The position numbers and the translations under genes were made by a program. Below, in pieces: positions 15,484-22,836 of a DNA stretch of 64,000 nucleotides. The DNA is from an uncultured Oscillospiraceae bacterium (GTDB taxonomy: Bacteria; Bacillota; Clostridia; Oscillospirales; Oscillospiraceae): NCBI GenBank assembly GCA_934631005.1, contig CAKTXA010000005.1, positions 1 through 64,000 of the forward strand, in the 5' to 3' direction. Below the pieces are notes generated by a model that saw only the letters and a list, made by a program, of their open reading frames with translations, ran no database searches and was not told the DNA's origin. Positions within the stretch are counted from its first letter, which is position 1. Every line of letters begins with the position of its first letter.

Positions 15484-16098
15484 GGTGGACCTCCCTGTAT
15501 TCTTGATGATCTGATCCAGCAGCGCGTCCGCCTGCAGGCAAAACTGCGCGGGCGTCGCTGCGTTATTGATGAGCAGATAGTTGCAGTGGGCCTGATAAAA
15601 TGCGTCCGGGGCCTGTGCGCGCAGGCGCGCCAGCGCCCGCTCGGGCGTGACGCCGTCGCGCGCGAGGATGCGCGCAAGACGGTCTTTCTCCGGCGCGAGC
15701 ACGCCGACCGTGGCGCGGCAGAGACCGCCGAGGCCGCTCTGGATGAGGTTGATGGCGTCGATCGCCGCAAGCGGCGCGCCCGCCTGTTCGGCCTTTTCCA
15801 ACTGCGCACGCACCGCGCGGCCAACGTGCGCCGCCGTGATGGCGTCCAGCCGCGCGCGCTGCGCGGGGTCGGCGAAGATCCGCTTTCCGAGCCGCGCCCG
15901 GTCAAGGCCGCCGTCCGGCAGGAACACATCGCCGAACACGCCTTTCAGGTCGCGGCGCAGGCCCTCGTCCGTTTTTGTCAGCTCATGGTAGAGCGCGTCG
16001 CAGTCGATGCACACGCCGCCGCGGGCGCGGATGCAGGCGAGCATCGTCGTTTTGCCCGCGCCGCTGCCGCCGGTGATGCCGATGACGAGCAGGCTCAT
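14089..16098 (-). CDS. coaE: Dephospho-CoA kinase fused in frame to an M18 aminopeptidase
   Basis: One open frame of 669 aa. Residues 1-200 are CoaE, which phosphorylates dephospho-CoA: Walker A GITGGSGAGKTT, CIDCDALYHEL and DGVTPERALARLRAQ. Residues 206-669 are a complete M18 metallo-aminopeptidase: AAHTDAPRLDLKPNP, a metal-ligand FADKEEIGSEG block and SMHAPYETVAKLDCY. There is no stop between them. The linker TGRST is immediately followed by ATG 15483, which has its own strong site AGGGAGGT. The locus may therefore make both a fusion and a free 464-aa peptidase. The ATG at 16098 overlaps the sua5 stop (ATGA). A sequencing error hiding a stop is possible. Confidence 0.85.
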   Translation of the reverse strand: MSLLVIGITGGSGAGKTTMLACIRARGGVCIDCDALYHELTKTDEGLRRDLKGVFGDVFLPDGGLDRARLGKRIFADPAQRARLDAITAAHVGRAVRAQLEKAEQAGAPLAAIDAINLIQSGLGGLCRATVGVLAPEKDRLARILARDGVTPERALARLRAQAPDAFYQAHCNYLLINNAATPAQFCLQADALLDQIIKNTGRSTMTKEQKEKLLYAPKHGYARLSEAEKQDMERYCADYRAFLDRSKTERACVKTAIALAEARGFVPYVPGMPLKAGDKVYCNNRDKGIMLAVIGRLPLCAGTNIGAAHTDAPRLDLKPNPLYEENAMAYLKTHHYGGIRKYQWVTVPLELHGVVVLASGSRVDVNIGADAGDPQFVINDLLPHLGREQGKKPLDEAIQSETLNILIGSWPESGEDGADAVKLAILRILNEKYGMTEEDFISAELEAVPAANARDLGLDRSLIGAYGHDDRVCAYAELAAILELDVPDRTAVCIFADKEEIGSEGVSGMQSEAFDLFMEQLCRTQNVPLRDCFAQSFCLSADVTAAYDPNFPEVYERRNSAYINYGIGLCKYTGSGGKSGASDASAEVVGWLRKLLNENGVHWQMAELGRTGAGGGGTVAKYMAKRNIDTLDAGVPVLSMHAPYETVAKLDCYMTYRCMKAIFEVKVN

Positions 16099-17117
16099 AC
16101 CGTCACCACGTCGAAGCCCGCGGCCTTTTTCAGCCGGTTGGCCACGGCCAGCCCCAGCCCCGCCTCGTCCGGGCATTGCGCAAAGATATGCGTAGCGCTG
16201 GTTGCGTCAAACGTGCGCAGGGCGTCAAATACCCGCTGCGCCTGCGCCAGCTTGTCGCCGATGGGCCCGAGGTCGTGCACGCACTGACCCGGGAAGCCGG
16301 CGGCGAACTCCGAGAAGCAGATCACGCCGTCGCCCGCCTGCGCGTGCGCGCGGATGTAGGCGGCGCTCGCTTCCGCGCTGCCGCAGATGACGGTGACGGG
16401 AGCCTTTGGCGCGTAGTGGCGGTATTTCATGCCGGGGGCCTTCGGCTTTTCGCCGGGGGCGACGGGCTCGGTGATGCACTTATCCACGATGACCTCGCCG
16501 AGGACGGACTGCAGCGCCTCCAGCGGCAATCCGCCCGCGCGCAGCAGGCGCGGCGGCGTGACCGTGAGGTCGATGACGGACGATTCCACGCCCACGCCCG
16601 ACGCTCCGCCGTCAAAGATGGCGTCGATGCGGCCGTCCATATCCTCCAGCATATCGGCCGCCGACGTAGGGCTCGGCCTGCCGGAGAGATTGCCGGACGG
16701 CGCGGCCACGGGCACGCCCGCGGCGGCGATGATCGCAAGCGTCACGGGGTGGTTCGGGCAGCGCACACCCACGGTCTCCAGTCCCCCGGTCGTGCGCAGG
16801 GGCACGATAGGCTTTCGCGGCAGGATCATCGTGAGCGGCCCCGGCCAGAACGCCGCGGCGAGGGTATAGGCCGTCTCCGGCACGTCATGGCAGTAACGCT
16901 CCAGCCACGACTCATCCGGGACGTGGATGATGAGCGGATTATCCTGCGGGCGGCCCTTGGCCTCAAAGATATGCAGCACAGCGCGTTCGTTCAGCGCGTT
17001 CGCGCCGAGGCCGTAGACCGTTTCCGTGGGGATGCCCAGCAGCCCGCCCGCGCGGAGGATCGCCGCGGCGGCTTCGATATTCTCAGCGGTATTTTCGGTA
17101 AAAACTCTGGTCTCCAA
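16095..17117 (-). CDS. L-threonylcarbamoyladenylate synthase (Sua5/TsaC)
   Basis: 340 aa long-form Sua5. Makes threonylcarbamoyl-AMP from Thr, bicarbonate and ATP for the t6A37 tRNA modification. The YrdC-like domain (residues about 10-200) has IPTETVYGLGANAL, KGRPQDNPLIIHV and VAAPSGNLSGRPSPTSA. The C-terminal Sua5 domain starts after the linker APGMKYRHYAPKAPV. Lies 14 nt after prfA and overlaps coaE by 4 nt; one operon. The prmC gene usually next to prfA is missing here. Confidence 0.93.
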   Translation of the reverse strand: METRVFTENTAENIEAAAAILRAGGLLGIPTETVYGLGANALNERAVLHIFEAKGRPQDNPLIIHVPDESWLERYCHDVPETAYTLAAAFWPGPLTMILPRKPIVPLRTTGGLETVGVRCPNHPVTLAIIAAAGVPVAAPSGNLSGRPSPTSAADMLEDMDGRIDAIFDGGASGVGVESSVIDLTVTPPRLLRAGGLPLEALQSVLGEVIVDKCITEPVAPGEKPKAPGMKYRHYAPKAPVTVICGSAEASAAYIRAHAQAGDGVICFSEFAAGFPGQCVHDLGPIGDKLAQAQRVFDALRTFDATSATHIFAQCPDEAGLGLAVANRLKKAAGFDVVTV

Positions 17118-17131
17118 ACCGTTTTCCCTCT

Positions 17132-18202
17132 TTATTCGTTAGATTTTTGCAGCTTTTCGGCCTGATCGGCGGTCACGAGCGCGTCGATGAGCTCGTCGAG
17201 GTCGCCGTCCATGATGCTATTGATCTTGTAGAGCGTCAGGCCGATGCGGTGATCGGTCACGCGGCCCTGCGGGAAATTATAGGTGCGGATGCGCTCGTTG
17301 CGCATGCCGGTGCCCACCTGGCTGCGGCGCTCCGACGTCACGGCGGAGTCGATGCGCTGCTGCTCCAGCTCGTAGAGCTTGGAGGCGAGCATCTGCATAC
17401 ATTTTTCGCGGTTCTGCACCTGCGAGCGCTCCTCCTGACACGCCACCACGATGCCCGTGGGCTTATGGATGAGCCGCACGGCGGAGGACGTTTTGTTGAT
17501 GTGCTGCCCGCCCGCACCGGACGAGCGGTAGACCTGCATCTCAATATCCTCCGGCCGCAGGTCGACCTCGGCCTGCTCCATCTCGGGAAGCACCGCCACG
17601 GTGGCGGTGGATGTGTGCACGCGGCCGCCGGACTCCGTTTCCGGCACGCGCTGCACGCGGTGCACGCCGGACTCGAACTTGAGCCGCGACCACGCGCCCT
17701 CGCCGCAGATCATAAAATCGGCCTCTTTGATGCCGCCGAGCTCCGTTTCGTTGTAGTTCAGCAGCTCCACGCGCCAGCCGCGCGCGTCGGCATACATGCT
17801 GTACATCCGGAACAGGCTGTGCGCGAACAGGGCGCTCTCCTCCCCGCCGACGCCGCCGCGGATCTCCATGATGACGTTTTTATCGTCGTTCGCATCGCGC
17901 GGCAGCAGCAGCACCTTGAGCTCCTGCTCCAGCCCGGAAAGGCGCTTTTTCGCCTGCTGGAATTCCTCCTGACACAGCTCGCGCAGCTCCGCGTCCTGCT
18001 CGGTCGACAGAAGCTCTCGCACGTCGTCCAGCTCCTGCTGCGTTTTGAGATACGCGCGGTAGGCCTGCATGATGGGCTCGAGCTGCTTCTGCTCGCGCAG
18101 GAGCTTCGCCGCCGCCTTGGCGTCGGCGTAAAAATCCGGCTGTGCCGCGCGGGCCTCCATCTCGAGGTAGCGCTCCTCCACCAGCCGCAGTTTGTCCAGC
18201 AT
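17132..18202 (-). CDS. prfA: Peptide chain release factor 1
   Basis: 356 aa; reads UAA/UAG and triggers peptide release. The catalytic GGQ loop is seen in SSGAGGQHINKTSSAVRL. The anticodon-like tripeptide region lies near ESGVHRVQRVPETESGGR. The N-terminal MLDKLRLVEERYLEMEARAA is typical. The ATG at 18202 has a GGGAGAGA site. First gene of the prfA-sua5-coaE/M18 operon, with promoter TTGACG-17-TAGAAT. Confidence 0.97.
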   Translation of the reverse strand: MLDKLRLVEERYLEMEARAAQPDFYADAKAAAKLLREQKQLEPIMQAYRAYLKTQQELDDVRELLSTEQDAELRELCQEEFQQAKKRLSGLEQELKVLLLPRDANDDKNVIMEIRGGVGGEESALFAHSLFRMYSMYADARGWRVELLNYNETELGGIKEADFMICGEGAWSRLKFESGVHRVQRVPETESGGRVHTSTATVAVLPEMEQAEVDLRPEDIEMQVYRSSGAGGQHINKTSSAVRLIHKPTGIVVACQEERSQVQNREKCMQMLASKLYELEQQRIDSAVTSERRSQVGTGMRNERIRTYNFPQGRVTDHRIGLTLYKINSIMDGDLDELIDALVTADQAEKLQKSNE

Positions 18203-18259
18203 ACGTCTCTCTCCCTGCGTAACCGCTGATCGTCGGTCACTCACAATTTCTCATTTTGT

Positions 18260-18288
18260 ATTCTACCCGATTTTTCCCGTATCGTCAA
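18260..18288 (-). promoter_or_regulatory. prfA operon promoter
   Basis: Minus strand: TTGACG, 17-bp spacer, TAGAAT. Divergent from the fthC promoter, 15 bp away. Confidence 0.75.
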
Positions 18289-18303
18289 ACCCTGCTTTTT
18301 GCA

Positions 18304-18332
18304 TTGACGCGGCGGCGATCGTTCTGTAAAAT
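18304..18332 (+). promoter_or_regulatory. fthC promoter
   Basis: TTGACG, 17-bp spacer, TAAAAT. Confidence 0.75.
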
Positions 18333-18361
18333 AAGAGGAGTATTGATCGGGAGGGTGGACT

Positions 18362-18916
18362 ATGGATAAAAAAGCGCTCCGCGCGCAGATGCGGGAGCTG
18401 AAACGTGCGCTGACCGCGCAGCAGATCGAGCGTGCCAGCGCGGGCCTTGCGCAGCAGCTGCTCGCGCACCCGGCGTATCGCGCCGCCCGCGCGATCTACG
18501 GGTATCTGTCCTACAATCAGGAGGTGCGCACACTGCCGATCCTGCGGCAGGCGCAGCGGGACGGCAAACGCGTGGCCGTGCCGAAGGTGTTCGGCGACAC
18601 GATGAAATTTTTGTGGCTGGACGATCTGACCGCCATCGCCCCGGGGGCGTACAATATCCCGGAGCCCATCGCAGACTCGCCGGAGGCGGACGACGAGACG
18701 GCGCTCATCCTCATGCCCGGCATCGCCTTTGATCCGGCGGGGCACCGCTGCGGCTACGGCGGCGGGTTTTACGACAAATATCTCGCCGCGCACCGGCAGC
18801 ATCCCACGCTGGCGCTGTGCTACGGCTTTCAGCTGCTTTCGCATCTCGACACCGACGCGCACGATATGCCCGTCGACTACGTGCTGTCTCAGGAGATAGA
18901 GGAGGATCCCGCATGA
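18362..18916 (+). CDS. 5-formyltetrahydrofolate cyclo-ligase
   Basis: 184 aa; converts 5-formyl-THF to 5,10-methenyl-THF with ATP. Seen: the N-terminal KKALRAQMRELKRAL basic segment, YGYLSYNQEVRTLPIL, and the signature MPGIAFDP..CGYGGGFYDKYL. The ATG at 18362 follows GGGAGGGTGG. The next gene starts in its stop codon. Confidence 0.93.
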   Translation: MDKKALRAQMRELKRALTAQQIERASAGLAQQLLAHPAYRAARAIYGYLSYNQEVRTLPILRQAQRDGKRVAVPKVFGDTMKFLWLDDLTAIAPGAYNIPEPIADSPEADDETALILMPGIAFDPAGHRCGYGGGFYDKYLAAHRQHPTLALCYGFQLLSHLDTDAHDMPVDYVLSQEIEEDPA

Positions 18917-19494
18917 TCAAGGTACTGCTGCCCATCGTTATCATCTGCGCGGTCGTGTTTCTGCTGTGCTTTCTGATCGACCGGCTCATCCGGGCCCTGC
19001 GGCCAAAATCAGGGCTGGGCAAGGGCGTGAAATTTGTGCGGATGCCGCGCCGCAGCTTCATCTTCGGCATCATTCTGCTGCTGTTCCCGGTGGTGGCGGT
19101 GCTGTTCTGGCTGCCGAAGGACGAAACGCTCCTGCGCGTCGGCTGCGGCGTCATCTTTGCCATGGGCATTTTGCTGCTGTATTATTTCTTTTCGTTCTCC
19201 ATCCGCTACGACGGGCAGTCGTTCGAATACCGCGACCTGCGCCACAAGCGCACGAGCTTTACCTACGATCAGATCAAAGGCCAGCGCTCCGTCACCACGC
19301 GCAGCGGCGTGCAGACGGTGCTGTTCGTTGGGGACGATTCGCTGATGCTCAGCGAGGCGATGCAGGGCGTGAACGAGTTTTTGAGCACCGCGTTCTTCAA
19401 GTGGTGCGATCTCAAAGGCATCGACCCCGACAGCATCGAAAATAACCCCCACATGCTCACCTATTTCCCCGACCCCGAGCCGGAAGAGACGTAA
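18913..19494 (+). CDS. Membrane protein of unknown function
   Basis: 193 aa. One N-terminal span (VLLPIVIICAVVFLLCFLI) and a pair of spans around residues 48-95 (FIFGIILLLFPVVAVLFWL and FAMGILLLYYFFSF), then a cytoplasmic beta-rich domain (FSIRYDGQSFEYRDL) resembling a PH-like fold. The ATG overlaps the fthC stop (ATGA), so translation is coupled. No function can be assigned. Confidence 0.75.
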   Translation: MIKVLLPIVIICAVVFLLCFLIDRLIRALRPKSGLGKGVKFVRMPRRSFIFGIILLLFPVVAVLFWLPKDETLLRVGCGVIFAMGILLLYYFFSFSIRYDGQSFEYRDLRHKRTSFTYDQIKGQRSVTTRSGVQTVLFVGDDSLMLSEAMQGVNEFLSTAFFKWCDLKGIDPDSIENNPHMLTYFPDPEPEET

Positions 19495-19531
19495 AAAAAG
19501 CAGGACGTGCCGCTGGCACGTCCTGCTTTTT
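19494..19531 (+). terminator. Terminator of the fthC operon
   Basis: GCAGGACGTGCC/GGCACGTCCTGC with a 3-nt loop, then TTTTT. Confidence 0.9.
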
Positions 19532-19566
19532 CAGCGCTCCGCAGCCCACGAGTCGGAGAAAGCTGG

Positions 19567-19600
19567 AAACAGGACGTGCCGCAGGCATGTCCTGTTTCTT
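19567..19600 (+). terminator. Second, near-duplicate terminator hairpin
   Basis: AAACAGGACGTGCC/GGCATGTCCTGTTT repeats the stem of the preceding terminator about 67 bp downstream. It is nested in a longer pairing of AGTCGGAGA with TCTCCCGACT. Confidence 0.65.
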
Positions 19601-19652
19601 CGCGATCTCCCGACTCCGAACCGGAAGAAGATAAATAACAGGAGAGACGTTT

Positions 19653-19742
19653 ATGGCTTTGACAGCGGGAGGACGTGAAGCTGGATTGCCGGCCCACTTC
19701 GTTCAGCCGGAGCCTGCAAATAAATTTGCGCATAAGCCTTGA
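19653..19742 (+). CDS. Possible 29-aa peptide
   Basis: The ATG at 19653 has a good AGGAGAG site 7 nt upstream and opens 29 codons before TGA. The product is hydrophilic with no recognised motif. It lies between terminators and the convergent tRNA cluster, without a clear promoter. Existence as a gene is doubtful. Confidence 0.25.
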   Translation: MALTAGGREAGLPAHFVQPEPANKFAHKP

Positions 19743-19804
19743 CGGGACCTTACTTATTACTTTCCAAAACAGGCCCATCGGTTTTTAGTGAAGAGTGAAT
19801 AAGT

Positions 19805-19839
19805 AAATCGGCGACCTTCCAAGGAAGATCGCCGATTTT
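19805..19839 (-). terminator. Terminator of the tRNA cluster
   Basis: AAATCGGCGA..TTCC / GGAA..TCGCCGATTT stem directly after tRNA-Cys on the minus strand. Confidence 0.8.
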
Positions 19840-19841
19840 GG

Positions 19842-19913
19842 AGGTGCTGCCCAGATTTGAACTGGGGAATGAAGGTTTTGCAGACCTTTGCCTTACCACT
19901 TGGCCACAGCACC
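19842..19913 (-). tRNA. tRNA-Cys (GCA)
   Basis: Cloverleaf with acceptor GGTGCTG/CAGCACC, discriminator U, anticodon GCA in GGTCTGCAAAACC, T-loop GTTCAAATC. The CCA is encoded (19839-19841). Last gene of the cluster. Confidence 0.95.
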
Positions 19914-19958
19914 GGATATGAAAAAAGGAATGCGGTTGGGCATTCCTATTTTATTTGG

Positions 19959-20031
19959 AGCGGGTGACGAGGCTCGAACTCGCTACCTCCACCTTGGCAA
20001 GGTGGCGCTCTACCGGATGAGCTACACCCGC
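19959..20031 (-). tRNA. tRNA-Gly (GCC)
   Basis: Acceptor GCGGGTG/CACCCGC, discriminator U, anticodon GCC in CACCTTGCCAAGGTG, T-loop GTTCGAGCC, encoded CCA (19956-19958). A small hairpin (AGGAATGC/GCATTCCT) separates it from tRNA-Cys. Confidence 0.95.
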
Positions 20032-20092
20032 ATAACGCGCGCCCGAAGGGGCGGCTATGCATAACGCTCGACGGAGCGGAATGGATATGTGG

Positions 20093-20165
<73 letters not shown>

Positions 20166-20204
20166 ATATTGAGGCGAGATCACTCTCGCCTCAATACATT
20201 ATGG

Positions 20205-20278
20205 CGACCCGGAACAGACTCGAACTGTCGACCTCCAGCGTGACAGGCTGGCGTGCTAACCGACTGCACCACCGGGCC
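20205..20278 (-). tRNA. tRNA-Asp (GTC)
   Basis: Acceptor GGCCCGG/CCGGGTC, discriminator G, anticodon GTC in CAGCCTGTCACGCTG, T-loop GTTCGAGTC, encoded CCA. Confidence 0.95.
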
Positions 20279-20289
20279 ATATGAAATGG

Positions 20290-20362
20290 TGGAAAGTACA
20301 GGGCTCGAACCTGTGACCCCTTGCTTGTAAGGCAAGTGCTCTCCCAGCTGAGCTAACCTTCC
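20290..20362 (-). tRNA. tRNA-Val (TAC)
   Basis: Acceptor GGAAGGT pairing with ACTTTCC, discriminator A, anticodon TAC in TTGCCTTACAAGCAA, T-loop GTTCGAGCC, encoded CCA. First gene of the five-tRNA transcript. Confidence 0.95.
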
Positions 20363-20369
20363 GTTTCAC

Positions 20370-20427
20370 ACCCGCCGCATATCTCAGCGACGGGTGTTAT
20401 TATACATAAAGGACGTCCTCTTGTCAA
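20370..20427 (-). promoter_or_regulatory. Promoter of the tRNA cluster
   Basis: Minus strand: perfect TTGACA (20422-20427), 17-bp spacer, perfect TATAAT (20399-20404). The leader can fold (ACACCCGTCGC / GCGGCGGGTGT) before tRNA-Val. Confidence 0.9.
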
Positions 20428-20457
20428 GCGTTTTTACAAAAAATCTCTGCAAAAATC

Positions 20458-21381
20458 TCAGCCTTCCTCTGATGTCTCATCGGAGCTGTCTGCCGCGTCC
20501 TCATCCAGCGCGTGCAGCAGCGCCGCGACGTCCTGCGGGGTGAAGTCGTACACGTGGTCGCAGAACTGGCAGTCTACGTGGAGCGTCTCACCGCTCCGCA
20601 CGACCCGCCGAAGCTCGTCCCGGCCGAGGCTGATGAGCGTGGACTCCACGCGGCGGCGCGTGCAGTAGCAGCGGTACTCGATCGGCTGCGTCTCGAGGAT
20701 CTCCACCTCAAAGCCGGACAGGACCTTTTGGAGCATCCCCGCGGCGTCCAGCCCGCCGTCCAGCATGGCCGTCGCCGCGCCCGCGGCCTGCACGCCGGCC
20801 TCCAGCCGGTCGATGACGTCGTCCGGCGCGCCGGGGAGCAGCTGCACCAGATACCCGCCCGCGGTGCGGACGCTCTGGTCGGTGTCGATGAGCACGCCCA
20901 GCGCACAGGCGGTGGGCGTCTGCTCGCTCTGGGCGAAATACTGCGTAATATCCTCGGCGATCTCGCCCGAGACGAGCTGGACGCTGCCGATATACGGGTC
21001 CTTCATGCGCAGGTCACGGATGACGGTGAGCGTGCCGTCATTACCGACCGCCGCGCCAACATCCAGCTTGCCGCGGTATTTTTCCAGCAGGCTGATCTGC
21101 GGATGCTCCACCCAGCCGCGGACGTTGCCTGCGGCGTCGGACACGGCCAGGAGCGTCCCCAGCGGGCCGCCGCCCTTGATTTGCAGGGTGATGGAGCCGT
21201 CGTCCACCTTCTGCATATTGCCCATCATGGACGCCGCGGCGAGCAGCCGCCCCAGCGCCGCCGTGGCGGTGGGGAGCGTTTTGTGGATCTGCCGCGCCCG
21301 CTCGGTGAGCTGTCGGGTCGTGACGGCCACGGCTTTGACAAAGCCGTCCTTCGTCATGGCGCGCACGAGTTGATCGTTCAT
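20458..21381 (-). CDS. hslO: Hsp33 redox-regulated chaperone
   Basis: 307 aa; ATP-independent holdase activated by oxidation of a zinc centre. The core domain includes VKAVAVTTRQLTERARQIH and IKGGGPLGTLLAVSDAAG. The zinc centre is the CYC (YRCYCTRRR) plus CQFC (VDCQFCDHVY) pair. The ATG at 21381 lies 4 nt after the methyltransferase gene; an upstream in-frame ATG would overlap it. Last gene of yerC-methyltransferase-hslO. Confidence 0.95.
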   Translation of the reverse strand: MNDQLVRAMTKDGFVKAVAVTTRQLTERARQIHKTLPTATAALGRLLAAASMMGNMQKVDDGSITLQIKGGGPLGTLLAVSDAAGNVRGWVEHPQISLLEKYRGKLDVGAAVGNDGTLTVIRDLRMKDPYIGSVQLVSGEIAEDITQYFAQSEQTPTACALGVLIDTDQSVRTAGGYLVQLLPGAPDDVIDRLEAGVQAAGAATAMLDGGLDAAGMLQKVLSGFEVEILETQPIEYRCYCTRRRVESTLISLGRDELRRVVRSGETLHVDCQFCDHVYDFTPQDVAALLHALDEDAADSSDETSEEG

Positions 21382-21385
21382 GGTC

Positions 21386-22126
21386 TTACTCCTTTTTGGC
21401 TGCAAAGTAGATGCGCAGCGCGTGCTCCTCCGGCGCGCGCAGCGTGCGGTCGCCGTAAATGGCGACGGAAGCGAAGCCCGCCGCCGTGAGGTACTGCGTC
21501 AGCTCCTCGGGGGTGTAGGCATACTCCGTATGCTCCTCGCGGCTGCGCCGCCAGAGCGCGCCCTCGCGGCGGAACAGGTCGATGCCGTAGCGGCAAAGGC
21601 GCTTTTGGGGCGAAAATTCCGCCCGCCAGACGCAGTAGGTCGTCTCGTTCTCGTCCAGAAACACCTGCCCGTCCAGCCCCTGCAGCTTTTCGGGCGTGTT
21701 GATGTCGAACACGAACACGCCGCCGGGCGTGAGCGCGTCAAACACCCGCCGGAACGCCTGCTGAAGGTCGGCGGGGCGGGTGACGTAGTTCACGCTGTCC
21801 AAACAGCAGCACACGGCGTCCACCGGCTGCGGCAGGCGCAGATGCTGCATTTTTTGCAGGATCCAGTACGGCGCGTTGTCCATCCCGGCGGATTTTGCGC
21901 TCGCCTGCGTGAGCATCTGCTCGGAGCAGTCCGCGCCGAGGACGGACAGGCCCTGTTTTGCAAGCAGGATCGCCAGCGAGCCCGTGCCGCAGGCAAGGTC
22001 GAGCACCGACGCAGGCCTGCAGCCGTGATGCTTGCAGACGCGCAGGACGTACTGCGCGATCTTTTCATACGGCACGTCCCACGTCAGCGCGTCGTAGCTG
22101 CCCGCGAGGGATTCGTAGGCGCTCAC
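21386..22126 (-). CDS. Class I SAM-dependent methyltransferase
   Basis: 246 aa. SAM motif I VLDLACGTGSLAILLA near residue 41, motif II acid in VLGADCSEQML, and FDALTPGGVFVFDINTPEKL. The N-terminal start YESLAGSYDALTWDVPYEKI is typical of a Firmicutes small-molecule methyltransferase family often annotated by fold only. The substrate is unknown. The start overlaps the yerC stop by 4 nt. Confidence 0.85.
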   Translation of the reverse strand: MSAYESLAGSYDALTWDVPYEKIAQYVLRVCKHHGCRPASVLDLACGTGSLAILLAKQGLSVLGADCSEQMLTQASAKSAGMDNAPYWILQKMQHLRLPQPVDAVCCCLDSVNYVTRPADLQQAFRRVFDALTPGGVFVFDINTPEKLQGLDGQVFLDENETTYCVWRAEFSPQKRLCRYGIDLFRREGALWRRSREEHTEYAYTPEELTQYLTAAGFASVAIYGDRTLRAPEEHALRIYFAAKKE

Positions 22127-22422
22127 GCCTTGTCCTCCTTCATCCGCGCGAAGATCTCGCGGTAGGCGTCGGTGCCGTAGTTCAGGCTGCGGTTGACGCG
22201 GCTGATGGTGGCGCTGCTCGCGCCGGTCTTTTCCAGAATGTCGTTGTAGATGAGCCCGTCGTTCAGGAGCTTGGCCACCTCATAGCGCTGCTCCATCGCC
22301 TTGAGCTCCGAGATGGTGCACAGGTCGGTAAAAAAGTTGTAGCATTCCTCCACACTGCGCAGGCTCAGGATCGCGCGGTACAGGTCGCTTTCGGGATCGG
22401 AACGCTTGTTGCGGTTATTCAA
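22123..22422 (-). CDS. YerC/YecD family TrpR-like protein
   Basis: 99 aa, all-helical, Trp repressor-like. EECYNFFTDLCTISELKAMEQ and the helix-turn-helix LIYNDILEKTGASSATISRV match the YerC/YecD family. The start is a TTG at 22422 behind GGAGGAGATG. Its ligand and target are unknown. Confidence 0.88.
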   Translation of the reverse strand: MNNRNKRSDPESDLYRAILSLRSVEECYNFFTDLCTISELKAMEQRYEVAKLLNDGLIYNDILEKTGASSATISRVNRSLNYGTDAYREIFARMKEDKA

Positions 22423-22485
22423 GACATCTCCTCCATTTCCGTTCGGCCTGCCTTTACAGCAGCGGCCGGGCTATTCTTGCACCTC

Positions 22486-22612
22486 CCCGCACAACACGGG
22501 AAGGATGCTCTGTTCTGATCGCCTTCGTATTCTCCCCGCGCGGAGCGCGGGGAGAATGCTCCGTTCTGATCGCCTTCGTATCCTCCCCGCGCGGAGCGCG
22601 GGGAGGATACTC
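22486..22612. repeat. Tandem 51-bp hairpin repeats
   Basis: Two full copies and one degenerate copy of a unit that contains CTCCCCGCGC-ggag-CGCGGGGAG flanked by GTTCTGATCGCCTTCGTAT. Each forms a strong hairpin. On the minus strand the unit length equals 17 codons, so a repetitive frame stays open, but there is no start signal and I see no gene. Confidence 0.7.
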
Positions 22613-22797
22613 CGTTCTTACTTCATATAGTAAAGGATTAAAGCGAAAAAGTAAAGGGGAAAAAGCGGCGCTTGCAAAAATGGTATTCGATTTACTTATC
22701 GCGATCATCAGCATTTCCTGTTTTACTTATGACAAACGGTATGCTATACTGCATCCGAACGCGGCATGGGCAAACCGTGCATTTTTTCTGTAAATAT

Positions 22798-22805
22798 GGT
22801 ACAAT
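22798..22805 (+). promoter_or_regulatory. purA extended -10 promoter
   Basis: TGG-TACAAT forms an extended -10 about 30 nt before the ATG; no good -35 is visible. Confidence 0.5.
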
Positions 22806-22836
22806 AGAAAAGAAAAACGACAAAGGAGTTTTGAAT

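Noticed and set aside
18345..18361. T-box-like GGGTGG element before fthC
   Set aside because: It is simply the ribosome site GGGAGGGTGG; no specifier loop or T-box stem precedes it.
19461..19778. 105-codon minus-strand ORF across the duplicated terminators
   Set aside because: It is composed of translated terminator hairpins and has no start signal.
22486..22612. Possible CRISPR array
   Set aside because: Only two to three units, the would-be spacers are identical, and no cas genes are nearby.
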